A DNA stretch of 6,530 bases, taken from the NCBI GenBank assembly GCA_946566415.1, contig CAMNWW010000127.1:1-6530 (forward strand), written 5' to 3'. The number at the start of each line of letters is the position of its first letter. The first letter of the stretch is position 1. Origin of the DNA: an uncultured Lachnospiraceae bacterium (GTDB lineage Bacteria > Bacillota > Clostridia > Lachnospirales > Lachnospiraceae). The notes below the pieces were generated by a model. It saw nothing but the letters and a program-made list of their open reading frames with translations, did no database searches and had not been told where the DNA came from. Positions 1-6,335 of this stretch are shown piece after piece. A program made the position numbers and the translations under genes.

Positions 1-70
1 GTCCACCGCCGTCTTTATTGATGAAAAGACCCGTATCAAAAAACTGCTTCTTTCTAATACTTTTGAATAA
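1..70 (+). CDS. C-terminal end of an unidentified plus-strand gene (partial)
   Basis: Reading from base 2, an open frame of 22 codons ends at TAA (68-70), and the gene begins outside the window. The visible C-terminus is STAVFIDEKTRIKKLLLSN followed by TFE. It is hydrophilic, with a mixed-charge helix-like DEKTRIKKLLL stretch typical of an ordinary protein tail. Plus frame 1 closes after six codons and frame 3 gives a less protein-like peptide, so this frame is preferred, but the evidence is thin. The gene converges on helD, whose stop lies only 43 bp away. No GC-rich hairpin with a T-tract is visible in that gap, so any terminator is weak or lies inside a gene. I do not recognise the family. 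Confidence 0.4.
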   Translation, partial: STAVFIDEKTRIKKLLLSNTFE

Positions 71-113
71 AGATAGAACCTTGTAAGTAAAACCCTACAG
101 AAAAGCTACTTTC

Positions 114-2168
114 CTACCCAAACAGCGGACTGATCTCCTGATCCCCTATCAAGTATAGTTCGTGGAGCGCCCGTGTCATGGCCACGTAGAGCAGCTTCGC
201 TTCCTTGCTGTTGTCTCCGTAATGCCTCTCATCGGGCTTCCACAAAATTACCGCGTCAAATTCCAGACCTTTTGTGAGCGTCACCGGAAGCGCCATCACA
301 CCGTTGTGGAAAAGCTGGTCTTCCTCATGCCCAACGCCCAGGTATTCTTTTACCTGGGCGGCTTCCTCTTCTTCCCTGCAGATGACTGCTATCGTCTCAT
401 ATCCTTGTTTCTTTAAAGCATCTACCGTCGACTGCAGCCTGCCCCCTAATTGCTCCGGTTTCTCCCGGAATACGGTTACTTCTTTTCCATGCCGGATTAC
501 GGGCTGAATCTGGTAGCGGCTTTTGGACGCCTTTTCCAGCACCTTTCCCGCACAGTTGGAGATTTCGATGGTATTTCGGTAGCTTTTAGCCAAAAGATAG
601 AAACTGTCCTTTTTTTGCTCGAATAATACCTCTTTTAAATCCTCCCAATCGTTCATGCCCGTTTCATACCGGATGTTCTGGGAAACGTCTCCCATAATCA
701 TAAAATAACAGTTTGGGAGGATTTGTCGCATGACATAGTATATCATCTCTCCAAAATCCTGTGCCTCGTCTATGATGATCTGGCTGAACTCGTCCTCCTC
801 TTTTTTCATAAGGATTCTTTTCCAGATCAACGCAAGAGCTGCCGCGTCATAAACGTCCATCTTTCCCTTTGCCACATGGCTGATCGTCTCCTGCCATCTT
901 TCGGGCACATTCTCTTCCCTTTCCAGATACGCAAGGAACTCTAGATAGATACTCATCTCCGTCCATTTTTTCGGCGCTGAATCAAAATACTTTTTATAGG
1001 CAGTCAGCTTTTCCTTTTTCGGCCCTTTCTCCCACTCCGAACACAAGAACTCTATCCTTGCGCATATTTTGCTGTTCAGCAGCCTCTCCGCCTGAATCAT
1101 GGATAATTCGGGATTCTTATCCAGGGTATCCTCCATACTTTCCCTTGAGAGGATGCAGCCGATCTGCCCGTCCACAACATCCCCCAGATCCATCCATTTT
1201 CTCCTCCACGCTCCTAAGAAATCTTCCAGCTTTCGGACAAAATCAAGCTTGCTTTTTACTGGGGCCATAGCATCATCCGGTATCACACTGTATGATTTCT
1301 TCCATGATTTTCCCATCAAATAAGTAAGAAAATGATCCATCCTCATCTGTTTTACGTGGCTTACATCCAATTCCGGAAGCCCGCTGCCGATATACTCCAG
1401 GAGCATATCGCTGCTTCCCACAATGCAAAATTCTGAAGGCTTATACCTGTCCTTATAGTTGTAGAGAAGATAAGAAATCCTGTGAAGCGCTACTGTAGTT
1501 TTTCCGCTCCCGGCCACACCCTGCACAATAATATTTTTCCAGGGTACGTCACGGATAATCTCATTTTGTTCTTTCTGGATAGTGGCAATGATGTCCCCCA
1601 GCACCGCCTCCTTATTCTGGGAAAGATACTTAAGCAGGAGTTCGTCGTTCGCCGCAACATCATCGTCATAGTATCCCAGCAGCTCCTCGTCCTCGATATC
1701 ATACGTCCTTTTCTTATGCAGGTCGATCTCCACCTCCCCGCTCCCCGGCACAGGATAGCTGCCTTTCCCCGGCTCGTTCTCATAGTACACACTGCACACC
1801 GGCGCCCGCCAGTCCACGATCACGATCTCCTCCGGTCCTTTATTCACTCCGTTCTTCCCGATATATCTGACTTCTTTTCCTCCAAACGTCAGATCATCGT
1901 AGTCTATCCTCCCAAAATACGCTTTCTTAAGCGCCACCTGGTTCTTCCGCAGGACGTTCTGCGTATGCTCCAGGATATTTTGCCCTGCTACAAGCTGGCC
2001 GTAGGAATCACCTTCCCCCTTTTTCACAGCCTGGAAGAGCTGAGTAACTTCCTTTCTATATGCACTTTCCTTCTCCCTATATATACGGATATTCTCACGG
2101 ACGACTTCCAGACATGATTGCAAATGCTGTTCTTCCAACAAACGTTCTTCACTCTTTACCTGACTCAT
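114..2168 (-). CDS. helD: HelD-like UvrD/Rep-family (superfamily 1) helicase/translocase, 684 aa
   Basis: Superfamily 1 ATPase of the HelD type. In Firmicutes HelD binds RNA polymerase and releases it from stalled or terminated complexes using ATP; by family it acts in the cytoplasm. Numbering from the ATG at 2168: N-terminal coiled-coil-like charged region about 1-85, the HelD-typical DWRAPVCSVYY at 119-129, Q-motif-like IQKEQNEIIR at 197-206, Walker A GVAGSGKTT at 217-225 (K223, T224), Walker B IIIDEAQD at 464-471, motif III GDVSQNI 493-499, motif IV SYRNT 529-533, motif V TKGLEFDAVIL 632-642, motif VI YVAMTRA 661-667 with arginine finger R666. All motifs look intact. At 684 residues it is somewhat shorter than B. 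subtilis HelD. The frame extends 33 codons upstream to 2267, but that extension covers the promoter at 2258-2287, whereas ATG 2168 has AGGAGG 5 nt upstream. It is probably a single-gene transcript. Confidence 0.9.
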   Translation of the reverse strand: MSQVKSEERLLEEQHLQSCLEVVRENIRIYREKESAYRKEVTQLFQAVKKGEGDSYGQLVAGQNILEHTQNVLRKNQVALKKAYFGRIDYDDLTFGGKEVRYIGKNGVNKGPEEIVIVDWRAPVCSVYYENEPGKGSYPVPGSGEVEIDLHKKRTYDIEDEELLGYYDDDVAANDELLLKYLSQNKEAVLGDIIATIQKEQNEIIRDVPWKNIIVQGVAGSGKTTVALHRISYLLYNYKDRYKPSEFCIVGSSDMLLEYIGSGLPELDVSHVKQMRMDHFLTYLMGKSWKKSYSVIPDDAMAPVKSKLDFVRKLEDFLGAWRRKWMDLGDVVDGQIGCILSRESMEDTLDKNPELSMIQAERLLNSKICARIEFLCSEWEKGPKKEKLTAYKKYFDSAPKKWTEMSIYLEFLAYLEREENVPERWQETISHVAKGKMDVYDAAALALIWKRILMKKEEDEFSQIIIDEAQDFGEMIYYVMRQILPNCYFMIMGDVSQNIRYETGMNDWEDLKEVLFEQKKDSFYLLAKSYRNTIEISNCAGKVLEKASKSRYQIQPVIRHGKEVTVFREKPEQLGGRLQSTVDALKKQGYETIAVICREEEEAAQVKEYLGVGHEEDQLFHNGVMALPVTLTKGLEFDAVILWKPDERHYGDNSKEAKLLYVAMTRALHELYLIGDQEISPLFG

Positions 2169-2173
2169 TTCTT

Positions 2174-2179
2174 CCTCCT
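2174..2179 (-). promoter_or_regulatory. Ribosome binding site that fixes the helD start
   Basis: The minus strand reads AGGAGG, then AAGAA, then ATG (2168-2166). This is a full-consensus Shine-Dalgarno with 5-nt spacing. The upstream ATG at 2267 has no comparable site, so translation should begin at 2168. Confidence 0.8.
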
Positions 2180-2257
2180 CTTTTCCCGGCTTTTCATCTG
2201 AAACCAACATCATCGTCCCATCCCCGAACAACGCCTTTCCAGCGCAAATGGAGCAGT

Positions 2258-2310
2258 ATTTTACCATGACCGAGGAGCCAATGTCAAGTAATATAAAAAA
2301 ATTTTATTAT
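2258..2310 (-). promoter_or_regulatory. Strong sigma-A-type promoter of helD with AT-rich upstream element
   Basis: On the minus strand, TTGACA (2287-2282) is followed by an 18-bp spacer and TAAAAT (2263-2258). The spacer ends in TGG, so an extended TGn motif precedes the -10. The 23 bases just upstream (2310-2288) are A/T except one and could serve as an UP element. They also contain the AAA-ATPase stop codon boundary. The start point is expected near 2251, giving a leader of about 83 nt before ATG 2168. No GC-rich terminator hairpin precedes it, so read-through from the upstream gene is possible. Confidence 0.75.
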
Positions 2311-4002
2311 TTATTTGGCCAGTTCTATCCTGCCTCGTTTCTTAAAACATGCGACGCCGTATTTCAATATCGTCGTCATCCCGTCTTCACGGAGCTGTTC
2401 CTCATAATGCCGCCTCTCGATCTGTGCCAGCGCCTTTTTACACCCGTCTTCCAAATTTCCGTCGTCCGCGTACTTTACTTCGATTATAATTCCGATTTCC
2501 TCATCTTCGATTTCCACCAGGATATCTCCATATCCATCCCCGGTTTCTCTGTTGGAGAAAACATCCCACATTCCTTTGTATCCCAAAATTCCTAAAAGGA
2601 TGCCGTGATAAAAATTCTCCCTCAGCGCCTTCCTGCCAAATGTATCCCTGATACTGATGGTCTTCTTCAAATACTCCGTCAACTTCTCTGTGGCGCCGTC
2701 TGCGTCCCCCACTTTTAACGCCCCACAGAATGCTTCCAGAGCTTCGCCGTCTTTTTGAACATTTTCTTTGAACAGCTCCATGATCTGTCTGGTAAATATC
2801 TTCCTGATCTCCATATTCGGTATCACAAGGTCGAACTCATCTCCCCTCGGCTTCCCGCGCTGTGTCAGATACCCTGTGGTGAACAGTACGCTCCAGATAT
2901 TATCAATCGAATTGTACAGCTCCTTATATGTCAGTTCCTGGCGGATTTCCTTTGTCACCGTCTCCCCCGCCACCAGCTTTTCGATCTCGTGCTTCGTTGT
3001 GCCTGCGCCGACTCTCTGAATAAACTGCTTCACGATCTCATTACCGCTGCTGTTAGACCAATAATCCTGCGGCTGCGCTTCTGGGTCCGCCCGAAGGAGG
3101 TCGCAATAATTGATGACATCCCACGGACAATATACTTCCACATTCCCGAACCGATACCCGTCATACCACTCTTTTATCCTTCCGTAAGCGTCGGATAACT
3201 CATAATATTGGAGAAGTTCCTTTACTTCCTCGTCTGTAAATCCAAAATATTCATCAAACCTTACGTCCGCAATCGTTAAAATCTTAGGGTTGTTCAGCCC
3301 TGTAAAAATACTTTCTTTGGATATACGCAGACACCCCGTGAGTACTGCAAACTGAAGACTTTCATTTGTCTTCAAAGTCTGTTCAAACATATTTCGGATC
3401 AACTGGACCATCCGGTCATAATACCCATTATCGAATGCCTTGGCGAGCGGCACATCATATTCGTCAATCAAAATGATCACTTTACTGTCATAGTATTTTT
3501 GCAGTAGTTCTGACAGATTCCTCAGCCCGCCGCAGAAGGTCGCCTCCGTCATATCCGGCTTTAGAAGGCGTGAAAATGTATCCCTGTCCTCCGGCGTAAA
3601 CGTCGGGTTCCCCAAAAGATATTGATGACGTCTTGCCTCCTCGTTCAAAGCCATGGCTGCCATCTCAAATGCCATTTCATACGAATATCCATTGATACCT
3701 TTCAGCGATATAGATACTACCGGAAACTTTCCCATATATTCCTCGCAAAGCTCTGTTTCTTCACAGATCTTCAGCCCCTCGAATATCTCTTTGCGGCAGC
3801 CTATCTCAAAAAAGCGCCTCAGCATATTCATATTCAAGGACTTCCCGAACCGTCTCGGTCGTGTAAAAAGGTTGACTTTCCCCCAGTTATACAAAAGCTC
3901 CTTAATAAAATTCGTTTTATCCACATAATAAAAACCCTGTGTCCGAATATCGCAAAAACTTTCAAGCCCGATTGGGAGTTTCTTTTTCCTGGTATCTGCC
4001 AT
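2311..4002 (-). CDS. AAA-ATPase-like protein with C-terminal PD-(D/E)XK nuclease-fold domain, 563 aa
   Basis: This matches the family of ATP-binding proteins with an N-terminal AAA-ATPase-like domain and a C-terminal PD-(D/E)XK (PDDEXK_9-type) domain. The family is often multi-copy in Clostridia and Bacteroidetes and its biological role is not established. From ATG 4002: PIGLESF 10-16, FYYVDKT 24-30, an atypical P-loop LFTRPRRFGKSL 45-56 (G53, K54, S55), Walker B IILIDEYDVP 176-185, sensor-like LTGCLRISKESIFTGLNN 221-238, WYDGYRFG 279-286, then a linker. The nuclease fold has D493 in GYGDILVEIE and E508/K510 in IIIEVKY, preceded by E462 in a helix. The catalytic pattern appears complete. GTG 4008 would sit 2 nt from the Shine-Dalgarno, while ATG 4002 sits 8 nt away and is chosen. 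It lies 50 bp after the AraC gene and may share its transcript. Family assignment is firm, function is not. Confidence 0.85.
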   Translation of the reverse strand: MADTRKKKLPIGLESFCDIRTQGFYYVDKTNFIKELLYNWGKVNLFTRPRRFGKSLNMNMLRRFFEIGCRKEIFEGLKICEETELCEEYMGKFPVVSISLKGINGYSYEMAFEMAAMALNEEARRHQYLLGNPTFTPEDRDTFSRLLKPDMTEATFCGGLRNLSELLQKYYDSKVIILIDEYDVPLAKAFDNGYYDRMVQLIRNMFEQTLKTNESLQFAVLTGCLRISKESIFTGLNNPKILTIADVRFDEYFGFTDEEVKELLQYYELSDAYGRIKEWYDGYRFGNVEVYCPWDVINYCDLLRADPEAQPQDYWSNSSGNEIVKQFIQRVGAGTTKHEIEKLVAGETVTKEIRQELTYKELYNSIDNIWSVLFTTGYLTQRGKPRGDEFDLVIPNMEIRKIFTRQIMELFKENVQKDGEALEAFCGALKVGDADGATEKLTEYLKKTISIRDTFGRKALRENFYHGILLGILGYKGMWDVFSNRETGDGYGDILVEIEDEEIGIIIEVKYADDGNLEDGCKKALAQIERRHYEEQLREDGMTTILKYGVACFKKRGRIELAK

Positions 4003-4010
4003 TTCCACGC

Positions 4011-4017
4011 ACCTCCT
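4011..4017 (-). promoter_or_regulatory. Ribosome binding site of the AAA-ATPase-like gene
   Basis: AGGAGGT on the minus strand lies 8 nt before ATG 4002 but only 2 nt before the in-frame GTG at 4008. The spacing selects the ATG. Confidence 0.75.
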
Positions 4018-4030
4018 GCCTTACTTTTTC

Positions 4031-4062
4031 ACTCTGCCTTTTTAACTCTGCATCAACTCTGC
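4031..4062 (-). repeat. Three short direct repeats GCAGAGT across the AraC stop codon
   Basis: Minus-strand GCAGAGT occurs at 4062-4056, 4051-4045 and 4037-4031, separated by short A-rich spacers. The repeat units begin 11 and 14 bp apart. The first copy encodes the final Gln-Ser of the AraC-type protein and the others lie in the 50-bp gap before the AAA-ATPase gene. The pattern fits slippage-derived tandem duplication. No function is evident. Confidence 0.5.
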
Positions 4063-4904
4063 TTTTTTACCACCGGCACCCATACCTCATACTTTGCGTC
4101 CTCGGGATCCGGATTCAGATAAACCTCAATGTCTGGGGCGTTGGCGTATTCGTACCCTGATGTCGGAAGCCATTCTGTTACGATACGCCGTTCTAGCTCC
4201 TGCACGGACTGATTCGTTCCCGAGCCAGAAAAGACTGCCCAGGTCGATGCAGGCACAATGTACTCCTCCAAGCCGTCGACCGTCTTTGTACTGGCAACAG
4301 CGATAAAGTATTTCCATTCCTCCTCATCATTGCAGGCGCTCACTCCAAGAAGCCCCATCGGCTGTGTATCCATCAGCGCCGCCATTTTCGGAATCGTTCC
4401 GTCCCCCGCCGCCTTCTGCCACATCTGGGGGACAACGGCAAAATTCTTCTCGATTTCCTGCTGAAGCGGTGAGGATATCCCAACGATCCGAAAGGCATCC
4501 TTCGTCTCAATCCGGTAAGTCATCTCCTCAGCTCCCTTTACAGCAATCGTAAACGTAATGGGGGGAAACGTCTTTACTGCTACGCCCTCTCCCCTGACGG
4601 CCGAGGGCGCAAGCCCGTGTACTTGCTGAAACGCCCTGTTAAATGCTGTCGGCGAATGATATCCGTACTTCTGGGCAATATCAACGATCTTCTCATTCCC
4701 ACTCTGCAAATCCACTGCCGCCAGGGACATCCGTCTCCTGCGGATATACTCCGACAGGGTAAGTCCCGCCATATACGTGAACATTCTCTGAAAATGATAC
4801 GCTGAGCAGCAGGCAATCCGCCCAAGCTGCTCATAATCGATCTCATCCGCCAGATGCTCCTCAATGTAATTCATGCTTTGATTTAATTTCTCGACCCATT
4901 CCAT
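4053..4904 (-). CDS. AraC/XylS-family transcriptional regulator with GyrI-like effector-binding domain, 283 aa
   Basis: Cytoplasmic DNA-binding regulator in the reversed layout of the Rob/SoxS-like group: DNA-binding domain first, ligand domain second. The first helix-turn-helix is at about 23-45 (YEQLGRIACCSAYHFQRMF) and the second at about 73-104, with the family signature DIAQKYGYHSPTAFNRAFQQ and GLAPSAVR. Residues about 118-280 form a GyrI-like domain, starting MTYRIETKDAFRIVGISSPL and ending DIEVYLNPDPEDAKYEVWVP, the typical closing strand. These domains bind small amphipathic or lipophilic molecules and are common in drug-sensing regulators. The ligand here is unknown. ATG 4904 has AGGAGG 7 nt upstream (4917-4912). 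The target genes are not evident; the downstream AAA-ATPase gene shares its direction. Length is normal for the family. Confidence 0.88.
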   Translation of the reverse strand: MEWVEKLNQSMNYIEEHLADEIDYEQLGRIACCSAYHFQRMFTYMAGLTLSEYIRRRRMSLAAVDLQSGNEKIVDIAQKYGYHSPTAFNRAFQQVHGLAPSAVRGEGVAVKTFPPITFTIAVKGAEEMTYRIETKDAFRIVGISSPLQQEIEKNFAVVPQMWQKAAGDGTIPKMAALMDTQPMGLLGVSACNDEEEWKYFIAVASTKTVDGLEEYIVPASTWAVFSGSGTNQSVQELERRIVTEWLPTSGYEYANAPDIEVYLNPDPEDAKYEVWVPVVKKQS

Positions 4905-4921
4905 ATTACTGCCTCCTGTTT

Positions 4922-4938
4922 GTACTATTTTCTGTACT
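4922..4938 (-). repeat. Pair of AGTACA boxes in the AraC gene leader
   Basis: The minus strand carries AGTACA-GAAAAT-AGTACA just upstream of the ribosome binding site, so the GTAC cores lie 12 bp apart. Another AGTAC is at 4975-4971. The spacing would put both boxes on one DNA face and could be an operator, but this is inference from repetition only. Confidence 0.3.
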
Positions 4939-4992
4939 GCTCCGTGACGCTCCGGATTCCTCCCAGCTTCGTACTACCACAGTATCGAAATC

Positions 4993-5001
4993 ATCATATC
5001 A
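4993..5001 (-). promoter_or_regulatory. Possible extended -10 promoter of the AraC-family gene
   Basis: Minus-strand TGATATGAT (5001-4993) matches TGnTATAAT at all but one position. The -35 hexamer at 17-bp spacing is AGGAAA, which is poor, so the promoter would rely on the extended -10 or an activator. The leader would be about 80 nt and would include the AGTACA pair. A TTGACC further upstream (5062-5057) has no matching -10. Confidence 0.4.
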
Positions 5002-5086
5002 CGTTTCCCAAAAGCTTTCCTCTTAATATCTGCACAAAAAAGAGAGGCAAAAGAAAGGTCAATAGCATCTGCCCACCGGGCTGAAA

Positions 5087-5599
5087 TTATACCGCGCTCT
5101 TTCTGTGCAGGATCCTCTTCTTGAACGCCTGGACCCGCCCCATATACCGACTTGTAAACAGGGCGCCCAAAAGGAGCGCTCCTAACACAAGCCCCAATGA
5201 GAAATCGGCTATTTTTTCATACACTCCTGTCGACGAAAGTCCCTGAATGTCAATTATCATATAAATGATAAATGCGATCAGAGCCGCTATAAAAATACGG
5301 CAGAGCTTTTTTGAAAATTTCATCTTTTCATTATTCTCATAATCTGCAACCTTTAACAATGTTTCCTCTGTTTTCTTATCCATTTCCGTCATCCTTTCTC
5401 CATCCAAAAATTCTTCAATTGTTACATTAAAATAATTGACGATCTCGATCACCAGATCAAAATCCGGCATATTGACGCCGTTTTCCCAGCGCGAAACACT
5501 TCGGTTGGACACGCCGAGCATTTCCGCCAGCTGTTCCTGTGTTAAATTTTTCTCCTTGCGGAGTTCTTTTAAAAACATCCCTGTTTTCTTCTGGTCCAT
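5087..5599 (-). CDS. XRE-family HTH regulator with two C-terminal membrane segments, 170 aa
   Basis: The N-terminal residues 9-63 form a Cro/C1-type helix-turn-helix: LKELRKEKNLTQEQLAEMLG, then VSNRSVSRWENGVNMPD, where the recognition helix is followed by the WENG signature. A charged linker (about 64-96) leads to two hydrophobic segments, roughly 101-118 (IFIAALIAFIIYMIID) and 133-150 (FSLGLVLGALLLGALF), separated by a short loop. The tail is basic (KKRILHRK), which suggests a hairpin with both ends in the cytoplasm. Such membrane-tethered XRE proteins are frequent in Firmicutes and usually have unknown targets. A longer frame starts at GTG 5659, but ATG 5599 has AAAGGAGG about 10 nt upstream and a promoter whose start point falls near 5664. 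It is not translationally coupled to the toxin gene 77 bp upstream. Confidence 0.85.
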   Translation of the reverse strand: MDQKKTGMFLKELRKEKNLTQEQLAEMLGVSNRSVSRWENGVNMPDFDLVIEIVNYFNVTIEEFLDGERMTEMDKKTEETLLKVADYENNEKMKFSKKLCRIFIAALIAFIIYMIIDIQGLSSTGVYEKIADFSLGLVLGALLLGALFTSRYMGRVQAFKKRILHRKSAV

Positions 5600-5670
5600 T
5601 GGGCTATAGCCTCCTTTCACCGTCAGAATAGCTTTTTGAATGAAAAAAGTACACGACACAATACGAGAAT

Positions 5671-5700
5671 ATCATATTAATTTCCGTTATAATGTGTCCA
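5671..5700 (-). promoter_or_regulatory. Promoter of the XRE-family gene, embedded in the end of the toxin gene
   Basis: The minus strand has TGGACA (5700-5695), an 18-bp spacer and TATGAT (5676-5671), each hexamer one base off consensus. The -35 lies inside the last codons of the YoeB-type gene and the -10 immediately follows its TAA. A start near 5664 gives a leader of about 65 nt to ATG 5599. The XRE gene can thus be expressed separately from the toxin-antitoxin operon. Confidence 0.55.
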
Positions 5701-5970
5701 CATACGAACAATTTTTATCGTACCTTGATATTCAACTCCATCAATGACAACCGGCTCATCATATACCTGATAAACTAATCTATGCTGGATATTAATTCTT
5801 CTGGAATAATAACCGCTTAAATTTCCCACTAATCCCTCATATGGCGGTGGATTCTGAAAAGGATTTTCCGTTATAATATCCAATAATTTTTTAACCTTTG
5901 AAACAAGTCCTGCCTCTTTTAGCAACCTCTTATCTTTGTCTGCCTGCTTACTAAATCTGATTATATACAT
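5677..5970 (-). CDS. yoeB: YoeB/Txe-type toxin, RelE superfamily mRNA interferase, 97 aa
   Basis: Ribosome-dependent endoribonuclease toxin by family: it cuts mRNA in the ribosomal A site and is neutralised by its antitoxin. The fold signature is clear: YIIRFSKQADKD at 2-13, NPFQNPPPYEGLVGNLSGYY at 36-55, SRRINIQHRLVYQV at 56-69, and the C-terminal IVRMWTHY at 87-94. The residues matching the E. coli YoeB active site are present: E45 (E46), R64 (R65), H93 (H83) and Y94 (Y84), so the toxin is probably active. It is about 13 residues longer than E. coli YoeB. The extra length lies between the RLVYQV strand and the last strand (about 71-83, DEPVVIDGVEYQG), probably an extended beta-hairpin. The ATG directly follows the antitoxin stop with no gap; the SD-like GAGGAA lies inside the antitoxin gene, so translation is likely coupled. 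Confidence 0.9.
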   Translation of the reverse strand: MYIIRFSKQADKDKRLLKEAGLVSKVKKLLDIITENPFQNPPPYEGLVGNLSGYYSRRINIQHRLVYQVYDEPVVIDGVEYQGTIKIVRMWTHYNGN

Positions 5971-6225
5971 CTACCATTCCTCACTCGAATCATATACAGA
6001 GCATTCCTCAAGCGGTTCTTTTCCTGCTTCAATAATACTTTCTGTCATACCTGGTATAGAATTTAAGTATAATGTCTCTTGAATAGCGTTCCAATCATCC
6101 TCTGATATGAGAACGGCGTTTTTCCCACGGTTATTTGTAATTGTAATAGGCTGGCTGCTGTTATTAACCTCAGATAGTATTTGATATATATTTTCTCTTG
6201 CTCTTGTTACACTTATTGCGGTCAT
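5971..6225 (-). CDS. yefM: YefM/Phd-type antitoxin, 84 aa
   Basis: Antitoxin partner of the adjacent YoeB-type toxin and, by family, an autorepressor whose DNA binding is strengthened by the toxin. Residues 1-53 form the Phd/YefM dimerisation and DNA-binding domain: MTAISVTRARENIYQILSEV, ITITNNRGKNAVLISEDDW, then a helix to LYL. Residues about 54-84 are the acidic, probably unstructured toxin-binding tail (SIIEAGKEPLEECSVYDSSEEW). Length is typical. ATG 6225 has AAAGGAG 8 nt upstream (6240-6234). With a start point near 6239 the leader is only about 15 nt, so the ribosome binding site begins at the very 5' end of the message. The gene is more AT-rich than helD or the AraC gene, consistent with horizontal acquisition of the toxin-antitoxin pair. 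Confidence 0.92.
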   Translation of the reverse strand: MTAISVTRARENIYQILSEVNNSSQPITITNNRGKNAVLISEDDWNAIQETLYLNSIPGMTESIIEAGKEPLEECSVYDSSEEW

Positions 6226-6245
6226 GCTATCATCTCCTTTTCTTT

Positions 6246-6274
6246 ATTTTAGCGTACGCATTTGCGTACGTCAA
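6246..6274 (-). promoter_or_regulatory. Promoter of the yefM-yoeB operon
   Basis: The minus strand has TTGACG (6274-6269), an exact 17-bp spacer, and TAAAAT (6251-6246). Both hexamers are one base off consensus at optimal spacing. The upstream sequence 6275-6300 is strongly AT-rich, which may add strength. Predicted start near 6239. Confidence 0.8.
6253..6270. promoter_or_regulatory. Palindromic operator in the yefM-yoeB promoter spacer
   Basis: CGTACGCA, two bases, TGCGTACG form a perfect 8-bp inverted repeat that fills the region between -35 and -10 and overlaps two bases of the -35. It contains two CGTACG hexamers whose centres are 12 bp apart. As I recall, E. coli yefM-yoeB is controlled through paired TGTACA-core palindromes at similar spacing. 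The position would let bound antitoxin-toxin complex exclude RNA polymerase. Confidence 0.75.
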
Positions 6275-6300
6275 GATATCTTTAATATAATTAATTCCTT

Positions 6301-6335
6301 TTGACCACAGTACGCCGCATGTAGTAAGATATAAT
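6301..6335 (+). promoter_or_regulatory. Candidate plus-strand promoter in front of the structured element
   Basis: TTGACC (6301-6306), an 18-bp spacer and TAAGAT (6325-6330) form a plausible sigma-A promoter with a start near 6337-6338. A perfect TATAAT (6330-6335) overlaps it but would have 23-bp spacing to the same -35. The promoter is divergent from that of yefM, with 26 AT-rich bp between the two -35 boxes. Confidence 0.4.

Noticed and set aside
71..113. Bidirectional terminator between the convergent genes at the left end
   Set aside because: No stem longer than about 5 bp and no flanking A/T tract pair is visible.
1482..2117. A 211-codon plus-strand reading frame opposite helD
   Set aside because: Antisense shadow of the conserved helicase motifs, with no ribosome binding site or recognisable domain.
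3622..4122. A 166-codon plus-strand reading frame opposite the AAA-ATPase start region
   Set aside because: It overlaps the conserved P-loop region of a clear gene on the other strand and the protein looks random (rich in Cys, His, Phe and Ser).
5069..5083. Small hairpin GCCC/GGGC just after the XRE stop codon as a terminator
   Set aside because: Only a 4-bp stem with no immediate T-tract. Too weak to call.
5087..5092. Perfect TATAAT overlapping the XRE stop codon as an AraC-gene promoter
   Set aside because: The -35 position at 17 bp is GATCCT and there is no TGn motif, so a chance match is likely.
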